45,721 bases of DNA, taken from NCBI GenBank assembly GCA_945957295.1, contig CAMFLH010000006.1, forward strand, positions 1-45,721, written 5' to 3'. Within the stretch, counting starts at the first letter, position 1; every line of letters starts with the position of its first letter. A program made the translations under genes and the position numbers. Origin of the DNA: an uncultured Uliginosibacterium sp. GTDB lineage: Bacteria > Pseudomonadota > Gammaproteobacteria > Burkholderiales > Rhodocyclaceae. The notes beneath the pieces are model-generated. The model saw only the letters and a list, made by a program, of their open reading frames with translations. It had not been told where the DNA came from and did no database searches. Shown here one piece after another: positions 37,401 to 45,673 of this stretch.

Positions 37401-38097
37401 CACGCGCGACGGCGTTGTGAAGCTCGAGCTTGGCAGCTACGCCGCTGTCGAACACTGGACCGGGCTGCGTGTAGCGCAGAGCGGGCGCCTGTTCGCGAAT
37501 GCCGATTTCGGCTGGAAGCTTGCCTGGCGTGAGCCCGCGACCGAAACACTGGCGCTGCGTGCGCTAGGCTGGCGCGACGTTGCGGCGGCCGAAGCAGGCT
37601 GGGCGATCGATGCGCGTGATCGGGTGTCGCTGCAGCTTGAGTGGTCGCGCTATGCGACCCAGACTGCGCAGACGCTGGGCTATGGGCGCCTGCTGTCGCT
37701 CAACTTCAGCCACGCAATCCGGCAGCAGTCACGCGATCTCTTCGCGGAAGCCTTCGCTACCCGCTACCGCACCAGCAATGCCGATGTGCAAGCGAGTGGC
37801 CTTGCAGCGGCGGTGCCGATCGCCTCGTTGTTGCCGCAGGGCTATGATCTGCTGGGCTTGCGCCTGCGCAGCGACACGAGGTTCGCCACCGACTACAGTC
37901 GCAGCTGGCGCCCCTACGGCAGTCTTGGCGTGAGCTGGAACAGCACATCGGGCGTCGGCTTCGATGCCTCGGCGGGGCTGGCGGGCAGCGTGCTCGGTGG
38001 CGACCACGCCGCGATCGACTTCCGGCGCGAGCAGGGGCAGACCGCGAGCATCTCTTCGACCACGGTGCTCGGCATGCGTTACTGGATCGACTTCTGA
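34399..38097 (+). CDS. pelB: PelB, outer-membrane Pel secretion protein
   Basis: A 1232-residue protein (P. aeruginosa 1193). An N-terminal membrane anchor (about 22-42) precedes a long tetratricopeptide superhelix to about 890, full of paired helices such as RLARQWLSRNDFAAARRVLMPLL. The C-terminal 300 residues are a beta-barrel ending in MRYWIDF, with the terminal aromatic for Bam insertion. The TPR part recruits and stimulates PelA, and the barrel is the export pore with PelC. ATG 34399 lies inside the end of pelA; later in-frame starts would lose the anchor. It is followed by pelC with a TGATGA junction. Confidence 0.95.
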   Translation: MLRQRSTLAVARDKRPHLLPRGVLPLFVLLVLAALGLMYPYTTLLDRILNDTRGDELTVGYLNAMLRTDPHNPELRLRLARQWLSRNDFAAARRVLMPLLADDVPRRIEARMLLWEVAEQEWRRLAADDTRRDSVRRALLQELHELARLPVSEVDRFELARRALELGDRALALTIYRNSANGALPVDWFAEQSRSYLAAGEYEAAAEVLMIARRRELRPLAARRLYFEAVDVMRQSGRVADALALAERELRGLANDPEVLEYLTRLALAAGRPDIASKYARQMLKLSLLQQLEHAAWARLWGDVQLRLAAAEVEPATGNGTRGEPRLPFDDRRYTLGYEVFLANRELDEAWRVAASAVRQAPDNAAWRLRLAQVSEWSGRPQEALRHWRWLAEHGEKGEATDALLRLAPGLFDDEALILGLRQRVAERPGDDRLLGALVDAYERIGDPEAAIAYLREISRRRPERAVLQALADIAERAADLPLAIATLRDMDARFGADVARAFKRSGFHLLRGELRAAYDALEAARDQALASDVSYWRRLGNIAQLLQRDDTAEAAYARMIGAGTASANDYDVLIDLLAAEEPARAADLAVQARRHFPAPDRLLRALDLYAAAGAWPAFGRVLGELDAAALASAQADPRFLRLRARYLRETGQGAAALDDLRQLLALTPQDAEAREAFLWQLIDRRDTTTLRRVLAKHEAIWARDPALHDVLAAAWMALSLPRVALDRYLAPRAATHRGDFLWMMNLADAYEQDQQAERAWRLRAAAWRNRSMPAANADVVPEAARRAAWVRLANVLKPGDPALAALRGLLRLDREAGAALNPASRELVLAWYQDQGLPESVRGYLWSAYARHEQLPLWADMAAAINEGDMARAAALQDRWGGAVSRYEQITVARSRGDDALAATIAFDAQGEQRDDEALQLQLAEVLPTQANRAELQASAADYGRFGAGSWREAATTLSGATQLTPSLRLNLVAGDTVSVTDSGVDVPDRRYGALGLAWRTRDGVVKLELGSYAAVEHWTGLRVAQSGRLFANADFGWKLAWREPATETLALRALGWRDVAAAEAGWAIDARDRVSLQLEWSRYATQTAQTLGYGRLLSLNFSHAIRQQSRDLFAEAFATRYRTSNADVQASGLAAAVPIASLLPQGYDLLGLRLRSDTRFATDYSRSWRPYGSLGVSWNSTSGVGFDASAGLAGSVLGGDHAAIDFRREQGQTASISSTTVLGMRYWIDF

Positions 38098-38108
38098 TGA
38101 GGACTGAC

Positions 38109-38654
38109 ATGAGGTTCAACCGGCTGCTCGCTTTCCTCGCGCGTTTGCTGCTGCTCGGCGCAGTGTGGGCCGTGGCCGCATGTGCCACGCTGGACAAGGC
38201 GCCGCCCGGCGACTTCGCGCGTGACGCACGTTGGGCGGTGCTGCCCTTCGTCAACGCCACCGAAACGCCGCTTGCCGGCCAGCGCGCCGCCAGCCTGGCC
38301 GCCGCCTTGATGCCCAGCCTCGGTGTGGCCGATGTGCGCGGCTACCCCGAGCGGCTGGAGGACGACAACCTGCTCGAACCGGGCCAGGGTTCGTCGCGCG
38401 ACAAGGCGCTCGAATGGGCGCGCGGGCAGGAAGCGCGCTACGCACTGAGCGGCACCGTACATGAGTGGCGCTACAAGGTCGGCGTGGATGGCGAGCCGGT
38501 GGTGGGCGTGTCGGTTCAGGTGATCGATGTGGCCGATGGCCGCGTCGTGTGGTCATCCGTCGGTGCGAAGAGCGGCTGGAGCCGTGAGTCGCTCGCAGGG
38601 GTTGCGCAGAAACTGATGCGCGACCTGATCTCGCCGGCGCTGCGCGGACGCTGA
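38109..38654 (+). CDS. pelC: PelC, outer-membrane lipoprotein of the Pel exporter
   Basis: A 181-residue lipoprotein (P. aeruginosa 172) with lipobox AVAAC; the mature protein begins at C25. PelC forms a dodecameric ring at the periplasmic side of PelB that funnels the cationic polymer. Conserved features include WAVLPFVNATETPLAGQRA, YALSGTVHEWRYKVG and VVGVSVQVIDVADGRVVW. ATG 38109 is preferred because GAGG lies about 7 bases upstream, though ATG 38097, overlapping the pelB stop, would add four residues. It is followed directly by pelD (GTG 38655). Confidence 0.94.
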   Translation: MRFNRLLAFLARLLLLGAVWAVAACATLDKAPPGDFARDARWAVLPFVNATETPLAGQRAASLAAALMPSLGVADVRGYPERLEDDNLLEPGQGSSRDKALEWARGQEARYALSGTVHEWRYKVGVDGEPVVGVSVQVIDVADGRVVWSSVGAKSGWSRESLAGVAQKLMRDLISPALRGR

Positions 38655-40031
38655 GTGCCCTTGCGCGCAGTGTTCGGCAAGTTGCGCCGCTGGCTCGCGC
38701 CCTACCGGGTCGGCTACTCCGCGGCGCTCGAAATTCTGCTGCTGCCAGGGGTGGCAGTCGCCCTCGGTGTATGGCTCAACCCGGCCGATCCGTTCTTCAG
38801 CCGCGAAGAGTTCCCGTGGATCTGGCTCGCGCCGCTGGTGCTGGCGCTGCGCTACGGCCCGCTGGTCGGCCTGCTCAGCGCGGCGATGGTGTTTCTGCTG
38901 TGGTTCGGGCTGATCGGCTACAACACGGGTTGGCGCGCGCTGCCGAAGTCCTATTTTCTCGGTGGCCTGATTGCGGTGATGCTGGCGGCCGAATTCTCGT
39001 CCGTGTGGCGCCAACGGGTGCGTCGTGCCGAGTCGATGCAGGACTATCTCGACGAGCGGCTCGACGGCCTCACGCGTAACCACTACCTGTTGCGCCTGTC
39101 GCATGACCGGCTCGAACAGGAGCTGCTGTCGCGCCCGGTGTCGATGCGTGATGCGCTGACCGGCTTGCGTGCGCTGGTCGGCCAGGCTCAGACAGGGCAG
39201 GCACTGCCGGCCGCCAGCGAATTCCTGCGTCTGACTGCGCAGTACTGCCAGGTGGACCGTGCCGCACTCGTGCCGCTACGCGAAGGCAAGGCGCGCGCGG
39301 ACGAGGCGGTGTTTCTCGGCGAGCCCTTCGAGGTGGTGGTGGATGACCCGCTGGTGCGGCATGCCGAGCGCGTGCGGGTGCTGGTGCACGTCGCAATCGA
39401 AAGCCTGCCGGAGCGGCTCGACAGCCGCTACATCGCGGTGGCACCGGTCAGCGATGCACGCGGCGAAGTGCACGCGCTGATGCTGGTGCAGGCGCTGCCC
39501 TTCTTTGCACTGCAGGAGGAAACCCTGCAGATGCTCAACCTGATGCTGGGGTTCTACGGCGACGACCTCTCCAGCACGCAACTCGTCACCGAGCTCACCC
39601 GTGTGTGGCCGGAGTGCCCGCAGCCCTTCGCGCTGGAGTTGCAACGCCTGATCCGGCTGCGGGTCGAATCGGCAGTGCCGAGCATGCTGGTGGCTCTGAG
39701 TTTCGCGCCCAACCCGGACCAGAGTGATCTGCCCGAAGCGGTGGCGCGGCAGCGGCGTGCGCTGGATGTGTCGTGGCTGGTGCGGGGCGCGCTCGACCAG
39801 CCCAGCGCGCTGCTGGTGGTGATGCCGCTGGCCGGCAGCGAGGCGGTCGATGGTTACCTCGCTCGCTTGTCGCGCTGGATCGAGAACGACCGCGGTATCG
39901 GCCTCGACGCGGCCGGCATCCGCAGCCGCTCGTGGCGGATCGGCGATGCCGCGGCGGCCGAGCTGCTCACCCATGTGCTGGAGGCCTGCGATGTCGCAGA
40001 TCAAGCTCGCGATCTACGCCATCCTGCTTGA
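38655..40031 (+). CDS. pelD: PelD, c-di-GMP receptor of the Pel synthase
   Basis: A 458-residue inner-membrane protein (P. aeruginosa 455): four helices in about 20-120, a coiled stretch, a GAF domain (about 155-300) and a degenerate GGDEF domain (about 310-450) lacking the catalytic GGDEF motif. The inhibitory-site motif R368-A-L-D371 matches RxxD of P. aeruginosa PelD (R367/D370), and R404 or R407 is a candidate for the third contact, so c-di-GMP binding is probably conserved. Binding activates the PelF-containing synthase post-translationally. It starts at GTG abutting the pelC stop and overlaps pelE by 41 bases. Confidence 0.95.
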   Translation: MPLRAVFGKLRRWLAPYRVGYSAALEILLLPGVAVALGVWLNPADPFFSREEFPWIWLAPLVLALRYGPLVGLLSAAMVFLLWFGLIGYNTGWRALPKSYFLGGLIAVMLAAEFSSVWRQRVRRAESMQDYLDERLDGLTRNHYLLRLSHDRLEQELLSRPVSMRDALTGLRALVGQAQTGQALPAASEFLRLTAQYCQVDRAALVPLREGKARADEAVFLGEPFEVVVDDPLVRHAERVRVLVHVAIESLPERLDSRYIAVAPVSDARGEVHALMLVQALPFFALQEETLQMLNLMLGFYGDDLSSTQLVTELTRVWPECPQPFALELQRLIRLRVESAVPSMLVALSFAPNPDQSDLPEAVARQRRALDVSWLVRGALDQPSALLVVMPLAGSEAVDGYLARLSRWIENDRGIGLDAAGIRSRSWRIGDAAAAELLTHVLEACDVADQARDLRHPA

Positions 40032-40989
40032 GCTCGGCGCCTGGGCGCAGATGCTCGAAAGCGGGCGCCAGTCCGATCTGGCTTTTCTTGGTTTCATGCT
40101 CACGCATTCGGCCGCCAGCGCGGTACTCGCGAGCCTCGCGCTGTTGCTGGTGCCGGGCGACTTTGCGCGGCCGCGCGCAGCGGTGTGGCTGCTGTTCTTC
40201 GCGCTCAGCGCGTGCATTCCGGTACTCGGCTTTATTGGGATCGGGCTTGGCCTGATCGCGCTGCCGCTGATGCCGGCACTGCGCGCGAAGCGGCGTTTCA
40301 ACAAGGTCGCGCTGCCCGCGCTTGATCCGCACGAACGCCGCGATGCCACCGCCTTCCGCCAGGCCGGTCTGCGCCAGTTTCTCAACAACGATCGCGCGCC
40401 GGTCGATCAACGCCTGAAGGCGCTAGTGGCGCTGCAGAACGCGCCGGCGCAGTTTTCCAGCCCGGTGTTGCGCGACCTGCTCGGCGATTCGAGCGAGGAC
40501 TTGCGCCTGCTCGCCTACGGCATGCTGGAAACGCGCGAAAAGAAGCTCAATGCGCAGATCCAGACCGCGCGTGTCGAGTACCTTGCCGCAGAGGAAGACA
40601 CGGCTGCACGTCGGCGCGCCGCGCAGCAACTCTCCACGCTGTACTGGGAACTCGTTTATCAGGGGCTGGTGCAGGGCGATCTGCGGCGCCATGCGGCCGG
40701 TGAGGCCCTGCGCTATCTGGAAGAGGCGCTCAGCGAGGATGCCGACGCCGGGCTGCACCTGCGCCACGGCCATCTGCTGCACGAGCTCAAGCGCGCCGAT
40801 GAAGCCGAGGCAGCTTACCGGCGCGCCGCCGAACTGGGCATCCCGCCGCCGCGCGTGGTGCCGTACCTCGCCGAACTGGCCTTCGAGCGGAAAGACTACC
40901 GCGAGGTGATCCGTCTGCTCGGCGGCCTGCGCGACTTCCGCAGCGTGGCGCGCCTTGAACCGCTGCTGCGCTTCTGGGGGGTGGCATGA
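39991..40989 (+). CDS. pelE: PelE, inner-membrane Pel synthase subunit
   Basis: A 332-residue protein (P. aeruginosa 329) with two or three N-terminal hydrophobic helices in about 5-90 and a cytoplasmic helical TPR-like region to the end (AEQLSTLYWELVYQG-type and EAEAAYRRAAELG repeats). It scaffolds PelD, PelF and PelG at the inner membrane. ATG 39991 has GGAGG 6 bases upstream, a strong ribosome binding site inside the end of pelD. Its stop overlaps pelF by 4 bases (ATGA). Confidence 0.94.
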   Translation: MSQIKLAIYAILLELGAWAQMLESGRQSDLAFLGFMLTHSAASAVLASLALLLVPGDFARPRAAVWLLFFALSACIPVLGFIGIGLGLIALPLMPALRAKRRFNKVALPALDPHERRDATAFRQAGLRQFLNNDRAPVDQRLKALVALQNAPAQFSSPVLRDLLGDSSEDLRLLAYGMLETREKKLNAQIQTARVEYLAAEEDTAARRRAAQQLSTLYWELVYQGLVQGDLRRHAAGEALRYLEEALSEDADAGLHLRHGHLLHELKRADEAEAAYRRAAELGIPPPRVVPYLAELAFERKDYREVIRLLGGLRDFRSVARLEPLLRFWGVA

Positions 40990-42533
40990 GCGAGCCGGCT
41001 TTTCCGAAGGCCGAATCCGCCGACGTTGCCTTGCTGCTGGAAGGCACCTTCCCGTTCGTGTCGGGCGGCGTGTCGAGCTGGGTGAACCAGATCATCCGAG
41101 CCTTCCCCGAGATCCGCTTCGCGATCGTGTTTCTCGGTAGCCGGCGCAGCGACTACGGTGCGCCGAAGTACGCGCTGCCGGACAACGTGGTGCATGTCGA
41201 GACGCACTTCATGCACGACGATCTGGTGCGCCACGGCATCGAGGTGAAGCCCAGCAAGGGGGACGTGGCCGCATTCGCGCGCGTCACGATGCTGCACGAG
41301 ACCTTTCGCCAGCATGGCCAGCACGATCTTTCTAGCTTCGCCGCGCTGGCGCCGGAGCTCGCGCCCGGCGGCTGCCTGCCGCTCGACGACTTCCTGCATT
41401 CCGAGCAGGCCTGGGGCGTGATCACATCGAGCTACCGGCGTTTCTGCACCGATCCGAGTTTCGTCGACTACTTCTGGACCGTGCGGATCATGCACCAGCC
41501 GCTGTGGATGCTGGCGCGGATCTCAAAAGAGCTGATTCCGGTACGTGCGCTGCATTCGGTATCGACCGGCTATGCGGGCTTTCTCGGTGCGCTGCTGGCT
41601 CGGTCGCGAGGCTTGCCGCTGATCCTTTCCGAACACGGCATCTACACCAAGGAACGCAAGATCGACCTGTACCAGAGCGAGTGGATTCAGGACAACCGCA
41701 ACGTCTTCCAGCGCGATCCGTCCGAGCTGTCGTACTTCCGCACGATGTGGATCCGCTTCTTCGAATGGCTCGGCCGCCTGTGCTACGACGCGGCCGACCC
41801 GATCATCGCGCTGTACGAAACCAACCGCCTGCGGCAGATCACCGATGGTGCGGCGCCCGAACGCACACGCAACATCCCCAACGGCGTCGCGGTGAAACGC
41901 ATGGCGGCGCTGCGCGACAAGCGCGCACCGGGCGTGCCGCCGGTGCTGTGTCTGATCGGCCGCGTGGTGCCGATCAAGGACATCAAGACCTTCATCCGCG
42001 CGATGCGCATCGTCGCCAACCGCATGCCCGAAGTGCAGGGCTGGATCGCCGGCCCCGAAGACGAAGACCCCGGCTACGCGCAGGAATGCCGCGATCTGGT
42101 CGCGAGCCTAGGGCTGGAGGACAACCTCAAGTTCCTCGGCTTCCAGAAGATCGATGAACTGATGCCGAAGATTGGGCTGGTGGTGCTGTCGTCGATCTCC
42201 GAAGCGCTGCCGCTGGTGATCCTCGAAGGCTATGCGGCCGGTGTGCCGACGCTGGCCACCGATGTCGGCTCCTGTCGTCAGTTGGTGTACGGGCTGGATG
42301 AGGACGACCGTGCGCTGGGTGCGGCGGGCCGCGTCGTCGGCATCGCCGATCCGCAGGCGCTTGCGGAGTCGGCGATTGAACTGTTGCAGCCGCAGGCCTG
42401 GTTCGCTGCGCAGGCGGCCGGCATTGCACGGGTCGAGCGTTACTACACCGATGACCTGATGTTCGGCCGCTACCGCGAGGTGTATCAGGACGCACTCGCG
42501 CGCAGCCCGTTCGCGCCCGAGGCTTCAGGCTGA
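40986..42533 (+). CDS. pelF: PelF, Pel glycosyltransferase
   Basis: A 515-residue cytosolic GT4-type glycosyltransferase (P. aeruginosa 507). The N-terminus carries the PelF hallmark LLEGTFPFVSGGVSSWVNQII. The C-terminal nucleotide-sugar domain has VLCLIGRVVPIKDIKTFIRA and SISEALPLVILEGYAAGVP, with the family's E-x7-E pair. It polymerises the Pel backbone from a UDP-activated amino sugar together with PelDEG. It begins in the pelE stop and ends one base before pelG. Confidence 0.96.
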   Translation: MSEPAFPKAESADVALLLEGTFPFVSGGVSSWVNQIIRAFPEIRFAIVFLGSRRSDYGAPKYALPDNVVHVETHFMHDDLVRHGIEVKPSKGDVAAFARVTMLHETFRQHGQHDLSSFAALAPELAPGGCLPLDDFLHSEQAWGVITSSYRRFCTDPSFVDYFWTVRIMHQPLWMLARISKELIPVRALHSVSTGYAGFLGALLARSRGLPLILSEHGIYTKERKIDLYQSEWIQDNRNVFQRDPSELSYFRTMWIRFFEWLGRLCYDAADPIIALYETNRLRQITDGAAPERTRNIPNGVAVKRMAALRDKRAPGVPPVLCLIGRVVPIKDIKTFIRAMRIVANRMPEVQGWIAGPEDEDPGYAQECRDLVASLGLEDNLKFLGFQKIDELMPKIGLVVLSSISEALPLVILEGYAAGVPTLATDVGSCRQLVYGLDEDDRALGAAGRVVGIADPQALAESAIELLQPQAWFAAQAAGIARVERYYTDDLMFGRYREVYQDALARSPFAPEASG

Positions 42534-42534
42534 C

Positions 42535-43905
42535 ATGGCGGGCATCGGCTTCGAGCTGCGCAAGCTGCTGCGCAAGGACAACCTGCTCGGCATTCTGCAG
42601 GCCTACGCCTACGCGGGCGTGATCGGCTCCGGCCCGTGGGTGCTCTCCATCGTCGGCATCCTGATCGTCGGCATGCTGTCGCACGCCGTGGTGGTGCCGA
42701 ATTTCCTCGTCACGCAGTTCCAGGTCTCGGTGACCTACCTGATCGCCGCTTCGCTGATCTTCACCGGCGCTCTGCAGCTTGCCTTCACCCGTTTCGTGTC
42801 GGATCGCCTGTTCGAGCACAAGGACTCGCTGGTCTTCTCCAACCTCAACGGCATCCTGCTGGTCACGCTGATCGCGGCGGGCGGCGTTGGCATGTTGCTC
42901 GCGCTCACGCTGTTCTCCGGGCTTGCCGTCGTGTATCGGGTGCTGATGCTCGCCGGCTTCGCGCTGATGTGCGGCATCTGGATCGCGACCATCCTGCTCA
43001 GCGGGCTGAAGATGTATCGCCAGATCGTCGCGCTGTATGCGGTGGGCTACGGCATCGTGGTGGCATCGGCGCTGCTCGCACGCCCGTGGGGGTTGAATGG
43101 CTTGCTGGCGGGATTCGTCTTCGGCCAGTTCGTGATGCTGGCCGGCATGTGGATGCTGACGGCGTGGGACTTCCGTTCGCCGCAGCTGGTGTCCTTCGAA
43201 TTCGCGCGGCGCGAATCGCGCTACCCCTCGTTGATGTGGATCGGGCTGCTCTACAACGTCGGTGTGTGGGCGGACAAGTTCATGTTCTGGTTCTTCCCCG
43301 ATACCTCGGACCTCGTGATCGGCCCGCTGCGCGCATCGGTGATCTACGACCTGCCGGTGTTCATGGCCTACCTGTTCATCATCCCGGGCATGGCGGTTTT
43401 CCTTGTCCGCATCGAGACGGACTTCGTCGAGTATTACGACCGCTTCTACGAGGCGGTGCGCAGCGGCGGTTCGCTGGAATACATTGAAACGATGCGCGAC
43501 GAGATGCTCTACGCGATCCGGCAGGGGCTGCTGGAGATCGCGAAGATCCAGACCATCGCGGTGCTGGTCGCGCTGGTTGCGGGGCCGACGGCGCTGCGGG
43601 CGCTGGGCATCTCGGAGCTGTACCTGTCGCTGTTCTACATCCAGACCGTTGGCGCCAGTCTGCAGGTGGGCCTGCTCGCGCTGCTCAACGTGTTCTTCTA
43701 CCTCGACCAGCGTCGCATTATTCTGTGGCTGTGCGGTGTATTCCTCGCCAGCAATCTTGCGCTGACCGCGCTGACGCTGCGCCTTGGTGCGCCGTACTAC
43801 GGCTATGGCTACGCGCTGGCGACGCTGATCGCGCTGGCGGTGGGGCTGGTGATGCTGGACCGCCGACTCGACCGCCTCGAATACGAAACCTTCATGCTGC
43901 AGTGA
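42535..43905 (+). CDS. pelG: PelG, Pel polysaccharide membrane translocase
   Basis: A 456-residue multipass membrane protein, the same length as P. aeruginosa PelG, of the Wzx/MATE-like flippase superfamily with about twelve helices. The N-terminus GIGFELRKLLRKDNLLGILQAYAYAG is characteristic. It likely moves the growing chain across the inner membrane as part of the PelDEFG synthase. It is the last pel gene; its 3' end overlaps the convergent acetyltransferase gene by 14 bases, and no terminator is visible. Confidence 0.96.
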   Translation: MAGIGFELRKLLRKDNLLGILQAYAYAGVIGSGPWVLSIVGILIVGMLSHAVVVPNFLVTQFQVSVTYLIAASLIFTGALQLAFTRFVSDRLFEHKDSLVFSNLNGILLVTLIAAGGVGMLLALTLFSGLAVVYRVLMLAGFALMCGIWIATILLSGLKMYRQIVALYAVGYGIVVASALLARPWGLNGLLAGFVFGQFVMLAGMWMLTAWDFRSPQLVSFEFARRESRYPSLMWIGLLYNVGVWADKFMFWFFPDTSDLVIGPLRASVIYDLPVFMAYLFIIPGMAVFLVRIETDFVEYYDRFYEAVRSGGSLEYIETMRDEMLYAIRQGLLEIAKIQTIAVLVALVAGPTALRALGISELYLSLFYIQTVGASLQVGLLALLNVFFYLDQRRIILWLCGVFLASNLALTALTLRLGAPYYGYGYALATLIALAVGLVMLDRRLDRLEYETFMLQ

Positions 43906-44491
43906 GCGGCGTCGGCGCAGGTGGCCGGGTGCGCTGGCCGCGCCAGTCCTCCGCCGTGATCGCATAGCGAAGATGGTCGCGCCAGCGGCCGCCGATCTTC
44001 AGGTAGCGCGGCGAGAAGCCCTCGCGCCGGAAACCGGCGCCCTCGACCAGCGCGATCGAGGCGAGGTTGGCGGGCTGGATGTTGGCCTCGATGCGATGCA
44101 GCTTCAGGGCGCCGAACGCGCACTTGAGCAAGAGCGGCAGCGCTGCGCGCGTCCAGCCGTGACCGATGTACGGTGCCAGCGCGTAGTAGCCGAGGTAGGC
44201 GTTGCAGAACGGGCCGTAGAAGATCTGGCTCAGGTTGAAGACTGCCGCTGGCGTGCCCGCGCGGCGGTCGAACGCGACGAAGCTCTGGAAGTCCGCGTCG
44301 GCACTGCGTGCGATCCAGCGGCTCAGCGCAACTTCGCTCGCATCCACACGCACCCATGGGTGGTGCAGGCGCCGGCTGCGCTTGAGTGCGCTCATCAGCG
44401 CGGGCAGGTCGTCCGGCAGCGGCGGGCGCAGGCTGATCCAGCGGTTGTCCGCGTGCGGCATGTCAGAATCGAGGTATGTCGTCTGTGCCAT
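43892..44491 (-). CDS. GNAT-family N-acetyltransferase, RimJ/RimL-like
   Basis: A 199-residue acetyltransferase of the RimJ/RimL branch: AVFNLSQIFYGPFCNAYLGYY, then IGHGWTRAALPLLLKCAFGALKLHRIEA and the NLASIALVEGAGFRREG motif that closes the acetyl-CoA site. Such enzymes acetylate protein N-termini (ribosomal proteins in the founding cases). ATG 44491 has AGAGG about 6 bases upstream; ATG 44461 in frame would shorten the product by 10 residues and avoid overlap with the small rightward ORF. It is convergent with pelG. Confidence 0.88.
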   Translation of the reverse strand: MAQTTYLDSDMPHADNRWISLRPPLPDDLPALMSALKRSRRLHHPWVRVDASEVALSRWIARSADADFQSFVAFDRRAGTPAAVFNLSQIFYGPFCNAYLGYYALAPYIGHGWTRAALPLLLKCAFGALKLHRIEANIQPANLASIALVEGAGFRREGFSPRYLKIGGRWRDHLRYAITAEDWRGQRTRPPAPTPLTAA

Positions 44492-44700
44492 GGATGCCTC
44501 TGCTGATGCTGCTGGCTGCGCTTGCGTGCGGGCTCGCCGCCGCGCTTGCCGCGCTCGGCCTGTGGCAGCCCCAGGGCTGGCTCGCGGCGGATGGTGCCGC
44601 GCTGGCTTTGGCGGTGTCGAGCATCGCACTGGCCGGCAGCGCAGCGATTCCGCTCGTGATCCGCCGGCTCGCTGCGCCCGACATACAAGCCGATCAGTAA
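44476..44700 (+). CDS. Possible small membrane protein
   Basis: A 74-residue Ala/Leu-rich frame with two predicted membrane helices (PLLMLLAALACGLAAALAAL and LALAVSSIALAGSAAIPLVI) and a charged tail. It fills the gap between two leftward genes, overlapping both slightly. GAGG lies only one base before ATG 44476, which is poor, and Ala/Leu-rich frames arise readily in GC-rich DNA, so it may be spurious. Confidence 0.4.
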   Translation: MSSVPWMPLLMLLAALACGLAAALAALGLWQPQGWLAADGAALALAVSSIALAGSAAIPLVIRRLAAPDIQADQ

Positions 44701-45569
44701 AACCCGGCTTCGCCTTCCGGGCGGGTCTTGAAGCGCTTGTGCACCCAGTAGTACTGCGCCGGCATGGTCAGCACATGGCGCTCCAGTTCCTGGTTCATGC
44801 GCAGCGTGTCGGCGTATTCGTCGTCGCTCGGGAAGTCCTGCCACGGCGCGCCGATTGTCAGTTCATAGCCCCGTCCCCACGGCAGCATGCGGATGATGCC
44901 GCTGAGCACTTGCGCGCGTGCCATGCGGGCGATGCGTGGCAGGCCTGGCACCGTGGCGGCCTGCACGCCGAAGAAGGGCACGAAGATCGAATCGCGCGGG
45001 CCGAAATCCTGGTCCGGCAGATAGAAGAAACCGTAGCCGCCTTCGCGCAGTTTCTTGATGACCGGGCGTACGCCTTCCTGACGTGAGAACAGCACCTGCT
45101 TGCCGAAGCGCGTGCGGCCATGCAGCAGCCAGTGCTCCAGCACCTTGTTCTTCTGCGCCGAATAGATGCTGACCCAGTTCACCTCTGTCGCCAGCCGCGT
45201 GCCGGCGGCATCCAGTGCGCAGAAGTGCGGCACCAGCAGTATTGCAGGCGTACCGCTGTCGATCACCGATTTGAGGTGTTCCAGCCCTTCGACGCGAACA
45301 AGGCGGCGGATGCGCTCGGCGGGCGCGAACCACAGCACGCCCCGCTCTAGGAAACTGCGCGCAACGTACATGAAGTGCGCGCGCGCAAGCCGCGAGCGCT
45401 CGCGCTGCGGCATCTGCGGGAAGCACAGGCGCAGGTTGGTCTGCACCACGCGCCGGCGCGGTACGACCAGCCAGTACAGCAGCCAGCCAAGTACGTTTCC
45501 GCACGCCGCCTGCAGCGGTAGGGGCTGCCAGTGGAACAGCCACAGGAAAGCGACGACGAGTCGACTCAT
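44694..45569 (-). CDS. LpxL/HtrB-family lipid A acyltransferase
   Basis: A 291-residue inner-membrane acyltransferase that adds a secondary acyl chain to Kdo-lipid IVA or a related acceptor, using acyl-ACP. The catalytic HX4D motif is H115-FCAL-D120 in LLVPHFCALD; further family blocks are the FLERGVLWFAP region, YSAQKNKVLEHWLLHGR, and the C-terminal PAQYYWVHKRFKTRPEG. The N-terminal helix anchors it to the membrane. A second acyltransferase gene of the same family ends 20 bases upstream, so the two form a tandem pair. Confidence 0.94.
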   Translation of the reverse strand: MSRLVVAFLWLFHWQPLPLQAACGNVLGWLLYWLVVPRRRVVQTNLRLCFPQMPQRERSRLARAHFMYVARSFLERGVLWFAPAERIRRLVRVEGLEHLKSVIDSGTPAILLVPHFCALDAAGTRLATEVNWVSIYSAQKNKVLEHWLLHGRTRFGKQVLFSRQEGVRPVIKKLREGGYGFFYLPDQDFGPRDSIFVPFFGVQAATVPGLPRIARMARAQVLSGIIRMLPWGRGYELTIGAPWQDFPSDDEYADTLRMNQELERHVLTMPAQYYWVHKRFKTRPEGEAGFY

Positions 45570-45588
45570 CGGTTGGTCCCCCGGTCCT

Positions 45589-45673
45589 TCAAGATGGGCT
45601 CGCCGGCGGGGTCACACCGGGCGGGCACTTGTAGCGGTTGTAGCCCCACAGGTATTGCGCGGGGCGTGTCAGG
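45589..45673 (-). CDS. C-terminal fragment of a second LpxL-family acyltransferase
   Basis: The last 27 residues of a leftward gene, including PAQYLWGYNRYKCPPG, match the C-terminal (Q)YLW-NRYK-P block of LpxL-type lipid A acyltransferases. The stop codon is at 45589-45591, 20 bases from the start of the downstream homologue. It is cut by the sequence end: real DNA stops at 45673. Confidence 0.8.
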
